NCBI GenBank assembly: GCA_905214325.1
Contig: CAJMLT010000001.1
Span: forward strand, 62,001-126,000
DNA from: an uncultured bacterium
Lineage (GTDB): Bacteria; Actinomycetota; Coriobacteriia; Coriobacteriales; Eggerthellaceae
DNA: 64,000 bases
Direction of reading: 5' to 3'
The position numbers and the translations under genes are program-made. The notes below the pieces were generated by a model. The model was not told the origin of the DNA, did not search any database, and worked only from the letters and a program-made list of their open reading frames with translations. Positions 33,380 through 41,764 of this stretch are shown here, piece by piece (within the stretch, counting starts at the first letter, position 1; each line of letters begins with the position of its first letter).

Positions 33380-34183
33380 ATGAAAAAGAAATTGATGTTG
33401 ATGCTAAGTGTCGTGTGCATGGTCTGTCTTGCGGCGACCTTGATGGTCGGCTGCTCTTCCAGCAAGTCTTCCGACTCGGAGAAATTCGTTCTCGGTTTCG
33501 ACGAGAACTTCCCGCCCTTCGGCTATCGTGGTGACGATGGTCAATACACCGGCTTCGATATCGATCTGGCTACCGAAGCCTGTAATCGTCTGGGCTGGAA
33601 ACTCGAACTCAACGCCATCGATTGGGACAGCAAGGATGCCCTCATCGATTCGGGTACCATCAACTGCATCTGGAACGGCTTCACCATGGAAGGTCGTGAA
33701 GATCAGTACACCTTCACCGCTCCCTACTATTCGAACAGCCAGGTCGTACTGGTGAAGAATGGTTCGGGTATCAATTCGCTTGCTGATCTTTCGGGTAAGA
33801 CCGTACTCACTCAGGTGAATTCGGCCGCCTACAGCCTGCTCGCCGAAGGTGGCGATCAGCAGACGCTCGCCGCCACGTTCAAGAAGCTTGAGACGATCGG
33901 CGAATACAACACCGCATTCATGCAGCTCGAATCGGGCGCCGTCGATGCCATAGCGCTCGACCTTCCCGTGGCCAATACCCTGATCTCCGGCAAGGAAGGC
34001 TATACGGTTCTCTCCGAGCAGCTTTCCACGGAAAACTATGCGGTCGGTTTCAAGAAGGGCAACACCGAGCAGGCTCAGAAGATCGAAGATACGTTGCGTG
34101 CCATGTATGCCGATGGCACCGTGGCTAAAATCGCCGAAAAATACGGTGACGCCATCAACATGGATCTGTGGGTTTTGAAGTAA
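33380..34183 (+). CDS. Amino-acid ABC transporter substrate-binding lipoprotein
   Basis: A 267-residue type-2 periplasmic-binding-fold lipoprotein. The lipobox LMVGC (Cys about 26) follows a Met-rich signal peptide. The mature part opens KFVLGFDENFPPFGYRGDDGQYTGFDIDLATEAC, the family-3 solute-binding signature, and contains NCIWNGFTMEGRE. It should bind a polar amino acid such as glutamine, arginine or cystine outside the cell. The ATG at 33380 has AAAGAGG upstream. It is the first gene of the ABC unit with the permease at 34276 and ATPase at 34940. Confidence 0.93.
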   Translation: MKKKLMLMLSVVCMVCLAATLMVGCSSSKSSDSEKFVLGFDENFPPFGYRGDDGQYTGFDIDLATEACNRLGWKLELNAIDWDSKDALIDSGTINCIWNGFTMEGREDQYTFTAPYYSNSQVVLVKNGSGINSLADLSGKTVLTQVNSAAYSLLAEGGDQQTLAATFKKLETIGEYNTAFMQLESGAVDAIALDLPVANTLISGKEGYTVLSEQLSTENYAVGFKKGNTEQAQKIEDTLRAMYADGTVAKIAEKYGDAINMDLWVLK

Positions 34184-34213
34184 GCGGATCTGTCTTTCGG
34201 GACGGATCATTCA

Positions 34214-34245
34214 CGATGCGGATGAGGGATTCCTCGTCCGCATCG
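34214..34245 (+). terminator. Stem-loop between binding-protein and permease genes
   Basis: A 14-bp stem (34214-34227 / 34232-34245, one G-U pair) with loop GATT is followed by ATTCATTTT. It likely ends most transcripts after the binding-protein gene and lets some through, giving the common excess of binding protein over membrane parts. Confidence 0.7.
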
Positions 34246-34275
34246 ATTCATTTTGGGCAACGAGAAGGGTCGTAG

Positions 34276-34929
34276 ATGGATTTCAGTACCATGCTTATCC
34301 AACTGAGTGAGGGCTTTTTAGTCACGCTGCAGATTTTCGCCTGCACCCTTGTGGGTGCGTTGCCTTTCGGCATCGTGGTGGCACTGTGCCGCATGAGCAA
34401 GGTGAGCGTGATCTCCTTTATCGCGCGTATCTACATATCCATCATGCGCGGCACCCCTTTGATGCTCCAGCTGATGTTCATCTATTTCGCGCCCTTCTAC
34501 GTGTTCGGCCTCCAACTTTCCACGGAATGGAAATTCGGCGCCTGCGTCACGGCGTTCGTGTTGAACTATTCGGCCTATTTCGCCGAAATCTACCGCAGCG
34601 GCATTCAGTCCATTCCCGTCGGGCAGTACGAGGCGGCCTCGGTATTGGGCTATTCCCGTGCACAGACGTTTCTGAAAATCGTGTTACCGCAGGTGATAAA
34701 GCGCATCATCCCCGCTATGGGTAACGAGATAATCGTATTGGTGAAGGACACCTCGCTTGCGTTCACCATCGGTGTCGCTGAGATATTCACGACGGCGAAA
34801 GCCATCGTGTCGTCCCAGGGTGTGTTGACCGCATTCATCGTGGCGGCGGTGTTCTATTGGGTGTTCACGTTCGTCGTCGAGGCGCTTATCGCCCGTATCG
34901 AACGTCGACTCAGCTACTACCACGACTAG
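34276..34929 (+). CDS. Amino-acid ABC transporter permease (HisM/GlnP type)
   Basis: A 217-residue permease with about five helices. The opening LIQLSEGFLVTLQIFACTLVGALPFGI and the EAA loop QYEAASVLGYSRAQTFLKIVLPQVIKRIIPAMGNE are typical of polar amino-acid uptake permeases. IYISIMRGTPLMLQLMFIYF matches the family signature. It should form a homodimer in the membrane with the ATPase encoded 10 bases downstream. Confidence 0.95.
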   Translation: MDFSTMLIQLSEGFLVTLQIFACTLVGALPFGIVVALCRMSKVSVISFIARIYISIMRGTPLMLQLMFIYFAPFYVFGLQLSTEWKFGACVTAFVLNYSAYFAEIYRSGIQSIPVGQYEAASVLGYSRAQTFLKIVLPQVIKRIIPAMGNEIIVLVKDTSLAFTIGVAEIFTTAKAIVSSQGVLTAFIVAAVFYWVFTFVVEALIARIERRLSYYHD

Positions 34930-34939
34930 GGGGATCATC

Positions 34940-35728
34940 ATGGGCGAACCGTCTTCAGAGCTTATCAGCTTGGAACATATAGAGAAAAGCTTCAAGGGCA
35001 CGATGGTGCTCAAGGATATATCCCTTTCGGTGCATAACGGGGAAGTCGTGTCGATCATCGGGCCGTCCGGCTCGGGGAAGTCGACGCTGCTGCGCTGTGC
35101 GACGCTTTTGGAGACCTTCGAATCGGGCACGCTGCGTTATGGGGATCTGGTTATCGCCGAAAACAATGCGGCGGGCAAGGCGGTATATGCCGGGAAGGAC
35201 GCCGAGAAGCAGGCTCGGCAGCGTTTCGGTTTGGTGTTTCAGAACTTCAACCTCTTCCCCCATTATTCGGTGCTGCGCAACGTCATGGACGCGCCCCTCT
35301 CGGTGCAAAAGCGCCCGAAACACGAAGTGGAGCAGCACGCTCGTGAACTGCTCGATCAGATGGGCCTCGCCGGCAAAGAGGAGAGCTATCCGTGTGAGCT
35401 GTCCGGAGGACAGCAGCAGCGTGTTGCGATCGCCCGTGCGCTTTGTCTCGACCCCGACATCCTCTTCTTCGACGAACCCACCAGCGCCCTCGACCCCGAA
35501 CTGACCCAAGAGGTTCTGCGGGTTATCAGGTCGCTTGCCGATCAGCATATGACCATGGTCATCGTCACCCATGAAATGGCATTCGCCCGCGATGTGTCCG
35601 ATCGTATCGTGTTCATGGCCGATGGCGTTATCGTCGAAGAAGGTTCGGCCCAGGATGTCATCAACGATCCTCGCCACGAACGCACTAAGGCATTTCTGTC
35701 CCGTTATCAGGAAGGGCGTGAGGACTGA
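34940..35728 (+). CDS. Amino-acid ABC transporter ATP-binding protein (GlnQ type)
   Basis: A 262-residue ATPase with all motifs intact: Walker A GPSGSGKST, Q-loop VFQNFNLFPHYS, signature ELSGGQQQRVAIARAL, Walker B ILFFDEPTSALDPE and H-loop IVTHEM. It belongs to the polar amino-acid family and powers the permease encoded just upstream. The ATG follows a GGGG-rich site 10 bases after the permease stop. The insertion AENNAAGKAVYAGKDAEKQAR is within normal variation for GlnQ-like proteins. Confidence 0.96.
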   Translation: MGEPSSELISLEHIEKSFKGTMVLKDISLSVHNGEVVSIIGPSGSGKSTLLRCATLLETFESGTLRYGDLVIAENNAAGKAVYAGKDAEKQARQRFGLVFQNFNLFPHYSVLRNVMDAPLSVQKRPKHEVEQHARELLDQMGLAGKEESYPCELSGGQQQRVAIARALCLDPDILFFDEPTSALDPELTQEVLRVIRSLADQHMTMVIVTHEMAFARDVSDRIVFMADGVIVEEGSAQDVINDPRHERTKAFLSRYQEGRED

Positions 35729-35799
35729 GGGGGCTTTTCCCATGGTCCCCCTCAAGAGGAAAGAGGATCCGGACCCGATGGGTAATCGGTGTGGTCCGG
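35727..35799 (+). promoter_or_regulatory. Two hairpins before the flavodoxin-fold gene
   Basis: The first hairpin, GAGGGGG/CCCCCTC (35727-35753), begins at the ATPase stop. The second, TCCGGACC/GGTCCGGA (35768-35800), ends just before AAAAGGAGG of the next gene. The pair may end the ABC transcript and shape translation of the next gene. Neither has a clear U-tract. Confidence 0.45.
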
Positions 35800-35816
35800 A
35801 GAAAAGGAGGTAGATC

Positions 35817-36374
35817 ATGTCGGTTTTATTCGTTAATGCGTGTTTGCGCGGTGACGCATCGCGCACGTTGGCTTTGTGCCGGGACTATCTGGCGGACATC
35901 GACGACGTGGCCGAAGTGGATTTGGCGCAACTCGAACTCAAGCCTTTCACGGCGGAATTGGTGGAGAAGCGCGTGAGACTACAGGAAGAGGGCCGCTGGG
36001 ACGATCCTCTTTTCGACCTATCCCATCAATTCGCCGATGCCGATGACATCATCATCGGTGCTCCCTATTGGGATCAATCGTTTCCCGCTGCCCTGAAGGT
36101 ATACATAGAGCATGTTTGTGTATGCGGAATTCCCTTCGAGTATACCGACAAGGGCGAATGTTTCGGACGATGCAAGGCTCGACGTCTGACCTACATCACG
36201 TCCTGCGGAGGCTTCATCGGAGAGGCGAATTACGGGTATGACTATCTTTGTGGCATCGCCCGCATGTTCGGTATTCCCGAAACGCGGTTCGTAGCAGCCG
36301 AAGGATTGGATATAGTAGGCATGGATGTTGAAGCCAGAATGGATGAGGCGCGAAAGCAACTGGCGGCGCTGTGA
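35817..36374 (+). CDS. Flavodoxin-fold NAD(P)H oxidoreductase
   Basis: A 185-residue flavodoxin-like protein. The fold begins VLFVNACLRGDASRTLALC and continues with DDIIIGAPYWDQSFPAALKVYIEHVC, which matches the quinone reductase/azoreductase family (FMN-binding P-W--S-P--LK-----). YITSCGGFIG follows. It likely reduces quinones, azo or nitro compounds with NAD(P)H in the cytoplasm. It has a very strong AAAAGGAGGT site. A bidirectional terminator follows. The physiological substrate is unknown. Confidence 0.82.
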   Translation: MSVLFVNACLRGDASRTLALCRDYLADIDDVAEVDLAQLELKPFTAELVEKRVRLQEEGRWDDPLFDLSHQFADADDIIIGAPYWDQSFPAALKVYIEHVCVCGIPFEYTDKGECFGRCKARRLTYITSCGGFIGEANYGYDYLCGIARMFGIPETRFVAAEGLDIVGMDVEARMDEARKQLAAL

Positions 36375-36413
36375 TGCGCGGCGGTTCGAAAAACCATTAT
36401 CCTACGATGCTGT

Positions 36414-36441
36414 GAAAAAAGGAGCCCGTGATCGGGCTCCT
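36414..36441. terminator. Bidirectional intrinsic terminator
   Basis: A 9-bp stem (AGGAGCCCG / CGGGCTCCT) with loop TGAT lies between convergent genes. On the minus strand it is followed by TTTTTT, a canonical terminator for hpf. On the plus strand only TTCGT follows. Confidence 0.88.
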
Positions 36442-36491
36442 TTCGTATCTCGGCCGAAGGTCGAGACGGTATCCGTGTGGTCGCACGGGCT

Positions 36492-37055
36492 TTACTTCTG
36501 CTTGAGCAGTCCGTATCCACCGTTGCCGCGACGATACAGCACGTGTACCGTATCGGTGTCGCGATCGGTGTAGGCGAAGAAATCGTGACCCAAAAGATCG
36601 ATCTGGATCAATGCCTCTTCCTGGGTCAGAGGTGCGAACTCGATTTCCTTGATACGCAGGATTTCGTCATCGCCGTTGAGTTCGTTCATGAGCGCATCGA
36701 CATCGAGCTCGGTGCCTGCCGTGCTTTTGTCGACGGGTGCGTTCTGGATCTTCTTGTCGATGACGCGGGTCTTGTATTTGCGCAACTGGCGGAGAACCTT
36801 TGCCGCCGCGACGTCGATGGCGGCGTACATGCTTTCCTCGTGCTCTTCGACGCGGATGATGTGACCGCGGGCACGCATGGTGACTTCGCAGCAGGCGGGC
36901 GTGGGATTGGCGGGATTCTTTTCCACTTGAAGTACGACTTCGGCGGTAAGGGGATTGATATCCATGACCTTCATGGAATTACCGATTTTCTCCTCTGCGT
37001 AATCGCGGAGTGCATCGGTGATAGGCATCTTTCGGCCAGTGATAGTGATGTCCAT
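36492..37055 (-). CDS. hpf: Ribosome hibernation promoting factor, long form
   Basis: A 187-residue long-form HPF. The N-terminal ribosome-binding domain (MDITITGRKMPITDALRDYAEEKI, about 1-105) is followed by a linker. The C-terminal dimerisation domain reads IKEIEFAPLTQEEALIQIDLLGHDFFAYTDRDTDTVHVLYRRGNGGYGLL. It binds the 30S decoding site and pairs two ribosomes into inactive 100S dimers in stationary phase. Length and domain order are standard. It is monocistronic with a strong terminator. Confidence 0.96.
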   Translation of the reverse strand: MDITITGRKMPITDALRDYAEEKIGNSMKVMDINPLTAEVVLQVEKNPANPTPACCEVTMRARGHIIRVEEHEESMYAAIDVAAAKVLRQLRKYKTRVIDKKIQNAPVDKSTAGTELDVDALMNELNGDDEILRIKEIEFAPLTQEEALIQIDLLGHDFFAYTDRDTDTVHVLYRRGNGGYGLLKQK

Positions 37056-37175
37056 GACTTCACCTCTTCGGGATCGGGAATACGTACAAGGGTATGACGA
37101 GGTGAACGGTGGATGCGTCGTGCGTCGATGACGGTTGTCTCATCCCCTCGTCAACCGCTTACCGTTAGTCTATCG

Positions 37176-37192
37176 CACTTTGGGGGAAAGTG
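37176..37192. promoter_or_regulatory. Inverted repeat between hpf and nhaA
   Basis: CACTTT and AAAGTG flank GGGGG in the divergent gap upstream of hpf. It lies just ahead of a TAGACT-like box on the minus strand and could be an hpf regulatory site. The evidence is only the symmetry and position. Confidence 0.35.
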
Positions 37193-37347
37193 AGATTTCT
37201 TTTCTCGATACCATCCTTTCGAAAACATGCCGTCATCTTGGTTTTCGACGGTTCTCCCATGTATTTCATAGCGTTTTCCACCCGTGGTGCGTCTACGCCG
37301 CGCAGAAGTGCCTTAGAATGAGAGGCGCTAGATCTGTAAGGAGCCTG

Positions 37348-38958
37348 ATGAACGTCAAGAATCCCAAAGACTCGATTTTCATTCAGGAGGTCGCAGGACA
37401 GCGCAAACGCTATCTGAAGATCTTCGAATTCACCCACTCCACGACCAAGGCGGCGGCGGTCATGTTGCTTGCCGCCATCATCGCCTTAGTCGTTGCGAAT
37501 TCCGCCGCCTATGCCGGCTTCAAGGGGTTTTGGTCCGAGGAGATAATCATCGGGTTCGGAGATGATGTCACCTCGATGTCGCTCGCCCATATCATCAACG
37601 ACATCTTCATGGCCGTGTTCTTTCTGCTGGTGGGACTCGAAATAAAATACGAGATGACCGTCGGAGAGCTGACCAACATCCGTCAGGCCATTCTTCCCGT
37701 CGGCGCCGCCGTCGGCGGCGTTCTCGTTCCGGTTATCATCTATCTCGTCTTCAACGCCGGCAGCCCCGACACCATTCACGGCTGGGGAGTCCCCACCGCT
37801 ACCGACATCGCCTTCGCTCTGGGTATTCTCGCCCTGCTCGGTTCGCGCGTCCCCAGCGGTGTCCGCGTTTTCCTGAGCACGCTCGCCGTGGCCGACGACA
37901 TCATCGCCATCCTGGTCATCGCCGTCTTCTACGGACACAGCCCTTCCGTCGCCTGGCTTGCCGCGGCTGCCGTGGTGTTCGTCATCCTGTTATGGATGAA
38001 TCATTCCCATGTCTATTCGCTCATACCCTACATTCTGGTAGGAGCGGTGTTGTGGTACTGCATATTCATGTCAGGAGTCCACTCCACCATCGCCGGTGTC
38101 CTGCTGGCTTTCGCCATTCCCTCGGGTTCGCAGGTCAAGCTGAAGAAATTTATCGACTGGTCGGGGGATCGCGTGAAGGAGGCGAAGCAATCCTTCGTTC
38201 CCGACACCCCCGTCATCGGTCAGGCGGACTACCTGGACAGCATCACGCGTCTCGCCCGTGTGTCGCGTCAGGTGGTACCTCCTGCAACGCGTTTGGAGCG
38301 TATGCTCTATCCGTGGGTCTATTTCGCCATTCTGCCTCTGTTCGCCCTCACGAATGCGGACGTGAACTTCGTGAACGGCGGAGTGGGCGATATGTTCGCC
38401 GACCCCGTTTTTCTGGGCGTGTTCTTCGGTCTGGTACTGGGTAAGCCCATCGGTATCATGCTCTTCAGTCTCATCATCGTGAAAAGCAAGGTGTCGGCGC
38501 TTCCCGAAAACGTCAACTGGCTCCATCTTCTGGGCGCGGCTCTGCTCGGTGGTGTCGGTTTCACCATGGCCATCTTCGTCGCCAATTTGGCGTTCGTCGA
38601 TTCCACGGAAATCATCGTGGCGAAAGTCGCCGTACTTTCCGCCTCTCTGGTGGCCGGCGTGGTGGGCTTCAGCTTCCTGTTCGTTCAGGCCAAGGCCGCC
38701 GCACGTCGCGACATACTGTTCGAGCCGTCCGTCCCCGAAGGTGCCAATCTGCAGACTCACAGCGCGCATGTCGCCGCCCGCAAGGAACGTCGCCGTCGTC
38801 GTAGCGATCGGGAGTGGCAGAAGGACCACGACGTCTTGACGGAGAACATGGATAAGCAGCAGAGCATGTATGGGCCGCAGTCGGGTTTCGGTAGGGATTC
38901 CTATGCGCAAAACGACGTATTCGAAACCGAATCGGACAAAGACGCCGAAGAGGGTTGA
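37348..38958 (+). CDS. nhaA: Na+/H+ antiporter NhaA
   Basis: A 536-residue antiporter. It has VANSAAYAGFKGFW, FFLLVGLEIKYEMTVGELTN, ATDIAFALGILALLGSRVPSGVRVFLSTLAVADDIIAILVIAVFY (with the paired ion-binding Asp residues in VADD) and LGKPIGIMLFS. It exports sodium for protons and supports pH and salt balance. The ATG at 37348 has TAAGGAG upstream; the open frame starts earlier at 37135 but without a site. After the last helix comes a charged tail of about 85 residues (RKERRRRRSDREW...DKDAEEG), longer than in E. coli NhaA. Confidence 0.94.
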   Translation: MNVKNPKDSIFIQEVAGQRKRYLKIFEFTHSTTKAAAVMLLAAIIALVVANSAAYAGFKGFWSEEIIIGFGDDVTSMSLAHIINDIFMAVFFLLVGLEIKYEMTVGELTNIRQAILPVGAAVGGVLVPVIIYLVFNAGSPDTIHGWGVPTATDIAFALGILALLGSRVPSGVRVFLSTLAVADDIIAILVIAVFYGHSPSVAWLAAAAVVFVILLWMNHSHVYSLIPYILVGAVLWYCIFMSGVHSTIAGVLLAFAIPSGSQVKLKKFIDWSGDRVKEAKQSFVPDTPVIGQADYLDSITRLARVSRQVVPPATRLERMLYPWVYFAILPLFALTNADVNFVNGGVGDMFADPVFLGVFFGLVLGKPIGIMLFSLIIVKSKVSALPENVNWLHLLGAALLGGVGFTMAIFVANLAFVDSTEIIVAKVAVLSASLVAGVVGFSFLFVQAKAAARRDILFEPSVPEGANLQTHSAHVAARKERRRRRSDREWQKDHDVLTENMDKQQSMYGPQSGFGRDSYAQNDVFETESDKDAEEG

Positions 38959-39110
38959 TGCTGATCTTTGCGCGCGACCCTTGTCCGATTCGGGCGTTCG
39001 GTTCACGTGATGCGCACGGAGAAGCGTTGCGTATCGCGGGCGACCTCGATTCATCGCGATTCGCCGCTCGTCGCTCTCACGTCGCATTATGAAGCACCCT
39101 TCACACTTGA

Positions 39111-39139
39111 TTGCATTTTCGGTGCCCGTTCTGTTAGAG
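39111..39139 (+). promoter_or_regulatory. Promoter of the first NlpC/P60 gene
   Basis: TTGCAT (39111-39116) and TTAGAG (39134-39139) are 17 bases apart, followed by GTGAG. The leader then contains a weak hairpin (near TAGAGTGAG...CGCTCTA). The same TTAGAGTGAG string recurs before tatA near 41692. Confidence 0.55.
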
Positions 39140-39199
39140 TGAGCACCAGCTTACGCTCTAAAACGAACGTTATGCTCAATCGCAAGGAGGTCCTCAACG

Positions 39200-40261
39200 A
39201 TGACGGAGCATAGTAACGGACTAGGAAAGCGGACGCTGTTCACTGCGGTTATCGCTGTGATTCTCGCCCTTGGTCTTATGGTACCTGCAGGTATCGCTCA
39301 GGCCGATCCCGCTTCTTCTAAACAAGCCGAGGCTCAGGCAGCTCTCGACAAACTCAATCAGTACAAAAGCACGCTTAGCCAGGCTAATGCCAATTATGAA
39401 GCCGCCGCCACCGAGCAGATGGAAGCTCAGGCCAAGGTGGAGGAGTCTCAGGCTAAGATCGACGATGAAACCGCGAAGATCCAAGAGTATCAGGCTCAGT
39501 TGGGTACCCGTGCCCGCAGCATGTACCGCAGCGGCGGCACCACGATGCTCGATGTATTCCTTGGTTCTAACACGTTTCAGGAATTCGCTACCAACTTCGA
39601 GATCCTCAACACGTTGAACGAAAAGGATGCGGAACTCGTCCAGAAGACCAAGACCGCTCGACAGGAACTCGAAAGCGCCAAAGCCGAATATGAGGCTCAG
39701 GAGCAGGTAGCTGCCGAAAAGGCCGCAGAGGCTAAAGCGGTCGCCGACAGCGCTAATGCCACGGCTGCCGAGATGCAGTCGGTCTATGACAGCCTTTCCG
39801 CCGAAGCGCAGGCTCTCGTCGCCCAGCAGGAAGCAGCTGCTGAAAGCGCCCAGGCATCCGCTGCTCAGGATGCCATCTCTTCCGGCGGAGGTAACGGCGG
39901 CGGTTCCGGTGGTGGCAGCTACGACAACGACAAGACCCAGACGGTTACCGGAAACACGGTCGTCGATCGTGCATATTCCCAGATCGGTAAGCCCTATTCG
40001 TGGGGTGCCGTCGGTCCCAACTCCTTCGACTGCTCCGGTTTGGTGAGCTACTGCCTCACGGGAAGCTACAGTCGCTTGGGAACCACCTATACGTTCTTGG
40101 GATGGACCCGTGTTTCCAATCCTCAGCCCGGTGATATCTGCGTCAATGAGAACCATTGCGGGATCTATATCGGCGGAGGTCAGATGATCCATGCGCCCTA
40201 CACGGGTTCGACGGTTCGTGTTGGTTCCGTTCAGTCAAGCATGGTGTACGTGCGCTACTGA
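39200..40261 (+). CDS. Secreted NlpC/P60 endopeptidase with N-terminal coiled coil (copy 1)
   Basis: A 353-residue cell-wall hydrolase. The signal peptide covers 1-36 (ends near AQADPASS). A long coiled coil (about 40-225, rich in Ala, Gln and Glu) has the motif LGTRARSMYRSGGTTMLDVFLGSNTFQEFATNFEILN. A Gly/Ser linker leads to the NlpC/P60 domain with Cys in NSFDCSGLVSYC, His in NENHCGIYIG and His in MIHAPYTG. It should cut peptidoglycan stem peptides during wall turnover or separation; the coiled coil probably regulates or localises it. It is the first of a tandem pair, with a strong AAGGAGG site. Confidence 0.94.
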   Translation: MTEHSNGLGKRTLFTAVIAVILALGLMVPAGIAQADPASSKQAEAQAALDKLNQYKSTLSQANANYEAAATEQMEAQAKVEESQAKIDDETAKIQEYQAQLGTRARSMYRSGGTTMLDVFLGSNTFQEFATNFEILNTLNEKDAELVQKTKTARQELESAKAEYEAQEQVAAEKAAEAKAVADSANATAAEMQSVYDSLSAEAQALVAQQEAAAESAQASAAQDAISSGGGNGGGSGGGSYDNDKTQTVTGNTVVDRAYSQIGKPYSWGAVGPNSFDCSGLVSYCLTGSYSRLGTTYTFLGWTRVSNPQPGDICVNENHCGIYIGGGQMIHAPYTGSTVRVGSVQSSMVYVRY

Positions 40262-40320
40262 TCTGCGATTTTCGAAGCCCGATTCCCCTTCGATTGTGGC
40301 GAAAATATGTGTAACTTGTG

Positions 40321-40347
40321 CGGCGGCTCTTCGGGGCCGCCGTTTTT
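40321..40347 (+). terminator. Intrinsic terminator with UUCG loop
   Basis: A 9-bp stem (CGGCGGCTC / GGGCCGCCG) with loop TTCG is followed by TTTTT. It ends the first NlpC/P60 transcript. Confidence 0.93.
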
Positions 40348-40433
40348 CCGTTGTCAGAGGGAAACACTCTTTGCTACCATAGCAAAACCATCGCTTAAAC
40401 GTACCAATGATCAATCGTAAGGAGGCCTTCACG

Positions 40434-41471
40434 ATGAGATCGAAGATCGCACTCGACAAGCGGGCGATTTTGATAGCACTGCTTTCCGTAGTGCTCGCAC
40501 TGGGTCTTGCTGTCCCGGTCACGAATGCCGTCGCAGAGCCAACCGCCGCATCGAAGCAGGCGGAGGCAAAGGCTGCTCAGGATAAACTCACCGCCATGCA
40601 GGAAACGCTCGACCGCGCTTCCGCCGACTACAACACTGCTCTCGCCGAGCAGCAGGAAGCTCAGGCCAAGGTCGATGAGGCGCAAGTCAAGATCGACGAG
40701 GAAACGGCTAAGATCAAGGGATACCAGGAGAAGCTGGGTACGCGGGCGAAAAGTATGTATCGCTCCGGTTCCACGTCTTTTCTCGATGTGTTCCTCGGTT
40801 CCACCTCGTTCGAGGAATTCGCCACCAACTGGAACATCCTGAACATGCTCAACGAAAACGATGCCGAGCTGGTTCAGCAGACCAAGACCGCCCGTGAGAC
40901 CCTTCAGGCCGCTCAGGCGGAACTCGTCGCACAGGAACAGGTAGCTGCCGATAAAGCCGCTACGGCCAAAGCGGTCAAAGATGATGCGGAAGCCACGACC
41001 GCCGAAATGCAAGCGGTTTACGACAGCCTTTCCGCCGAAGCGAAGCGCCTCATGGAAGAAGAGGAGGCGGCGGCTTCTGCAGCAGCAGCGGCAGCAGCTC
41101 AGGCGGCCATCGGTGGCGGCGGTAGCGTCAACAACGACAAGGTCCAGACCGTCACCGGCAATATCATCGTCGACCGCGCTTATGCCCAGCTGGGCAAGCC
41201 TTACGTATGGGGTGCGGCAGGCCCCAACTCCTTCGATTGTTCCGGTTTGGTCGGCTACTGTATCACGGGTACCTACGGCAACCATTGGTGCACTACCTAC
41301 ACCATGGCCAACTGGCAGGTCGTCACCAATCCTCAGCCGGGTGATTTCTGCCTGAACAGCCACCATACGGGTGTCTACATCGGCAACGGTCAGATGATCC
41401 ATGCTCCTCGCACCGGTGACGTGGTGAAGATCAGCGGCGTTCATGCGGGAATGTGGTATGTGCGCTACTGA
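40434..41471 (+). CDS. Secreted NlpC/P60 endopeptidase with N-terminal coiled coil (copy 2)
   Basis: A 345-residue paralogue of the upstream gene with the same order: signal peptide (to about AVAEP), coiled coil with LGTRAKSMYRSGSTSFLDVFLGSTSFEEFATNWNILN, Ala-rich and Gly linker, and NlpC/P60 domain with Cys in NSFDCSGLVGYC, His in SHHTGVYIG and MIHAP. The copies share even the ribosome-site context (CAATCG-AAGGAGG). The second has its own terminator, so each is its own unit. The ATG at 40434 follows AAGGAGG by 9 bases; an ATG at 40407 lies upstream of this site and is unlikely. Confidence 0.94.
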   Translation: MRSKIALDKRAILIALLSVVLALGLAVPVTNAVAEPTAASKQAEAKAAQDKLTAMQETLDRASADYNTALAEQQEAQAKVDEAQVKIDEETAKIKGYQEKLGTRAKSMYRSGSTSFLDVFLGSTSFEEFATNWNILNMLNENDAELVQQTKTARETLQAAQAELVAQEQVAADKAATAKAVKDDAEATTAEMQAVYDSLSAEAKRLMEEEEAAASAAAAAAAQAAIGGGGSVNNDKVQTVTGNIIVDRAYAQLGKPYVWGAAGPNSFDCSGLVGYCITGTYGNHWCTTYTMANWQVVTNPQPGDFCLNSHHTGVYIGNGQMIHAPRTGDVVKISGVHAGMWYVRY

Positions 41472-41498
41472 TGGAGGGGAAATATAGGTGACTTGTGG

Positions 41499-41518
41499 AG
41501 CGGTTCTTCGGAGCCGCT
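41499..41518 (+). terminator. Intrinsic terminator with UUCG loop
   Basis: An 8-bp stem (AGCGGTTC / GAGCCGCT) with loop TTCG is followed by TTCATTTTC. It is the same style as the terminator at 40321 and part of the duplicated unit. Confidence 0.85.
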
Positions 41519-41569
41519 TTCATTTTCGCGTGGTTGTGCTAAGATTACAGCCGCTCAAACGCACTTAAA

Positions 41570-41646
41570 CGGGATGTGGCTCAGCTTGGTAGAGCGCTGC
41601 GTTCGGGACGCAGAGGTCGCAGGTTCGAATCCTGTCATCCCGACCA
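41570..41646 (+). tRNA. tRNA-Pro (anticodon CGG)
   Basis: A 77-base cloverleaf. The acceptor stem is CGGGATG/CATCCCG with discriminator A and encoded CCA. The D-loop region is GCTCAGCTTGGTAGAGC. The anticodon stem CTGCG/CGCAG holds loop TTCGGGA with anticodon CGG (CCG codons). The T-arm is GCAGGTTCGAATCCTGT. All parts are standard. It lies alone with a terminator after it. Confidence 0.97.
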
Positions 41647-41659
41647 TAAACCACTGAGG

Positions 41660-41690
41660 GGGTCTCCCGACCGGGAACCCGCTCTTTTTT
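41660..41690 (+). terminator. Intrinsic terminator after tRNA-Pro
   Basis: GGGT-TCCC pairs with GGGAACCC (41660-41680, one bulged C) over a short GACC loop. GCTCTTTTTT follows. Confidence 0.85.
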
Positions 41691-41764
41691 GTTAGAGTGA
41701 GAATGCTCTTTGTAGATAATGAACCGGAGGAGCTTCGGCTTTCCGGAAAGCGTGGAGGTGCCAA

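Noticed and set aside
38071..39087. A 338-codon minus-strand frame opposite nhaA
   Set aside because: It is antisense to a complete NhaA with ion-binding motifs and has no domain.
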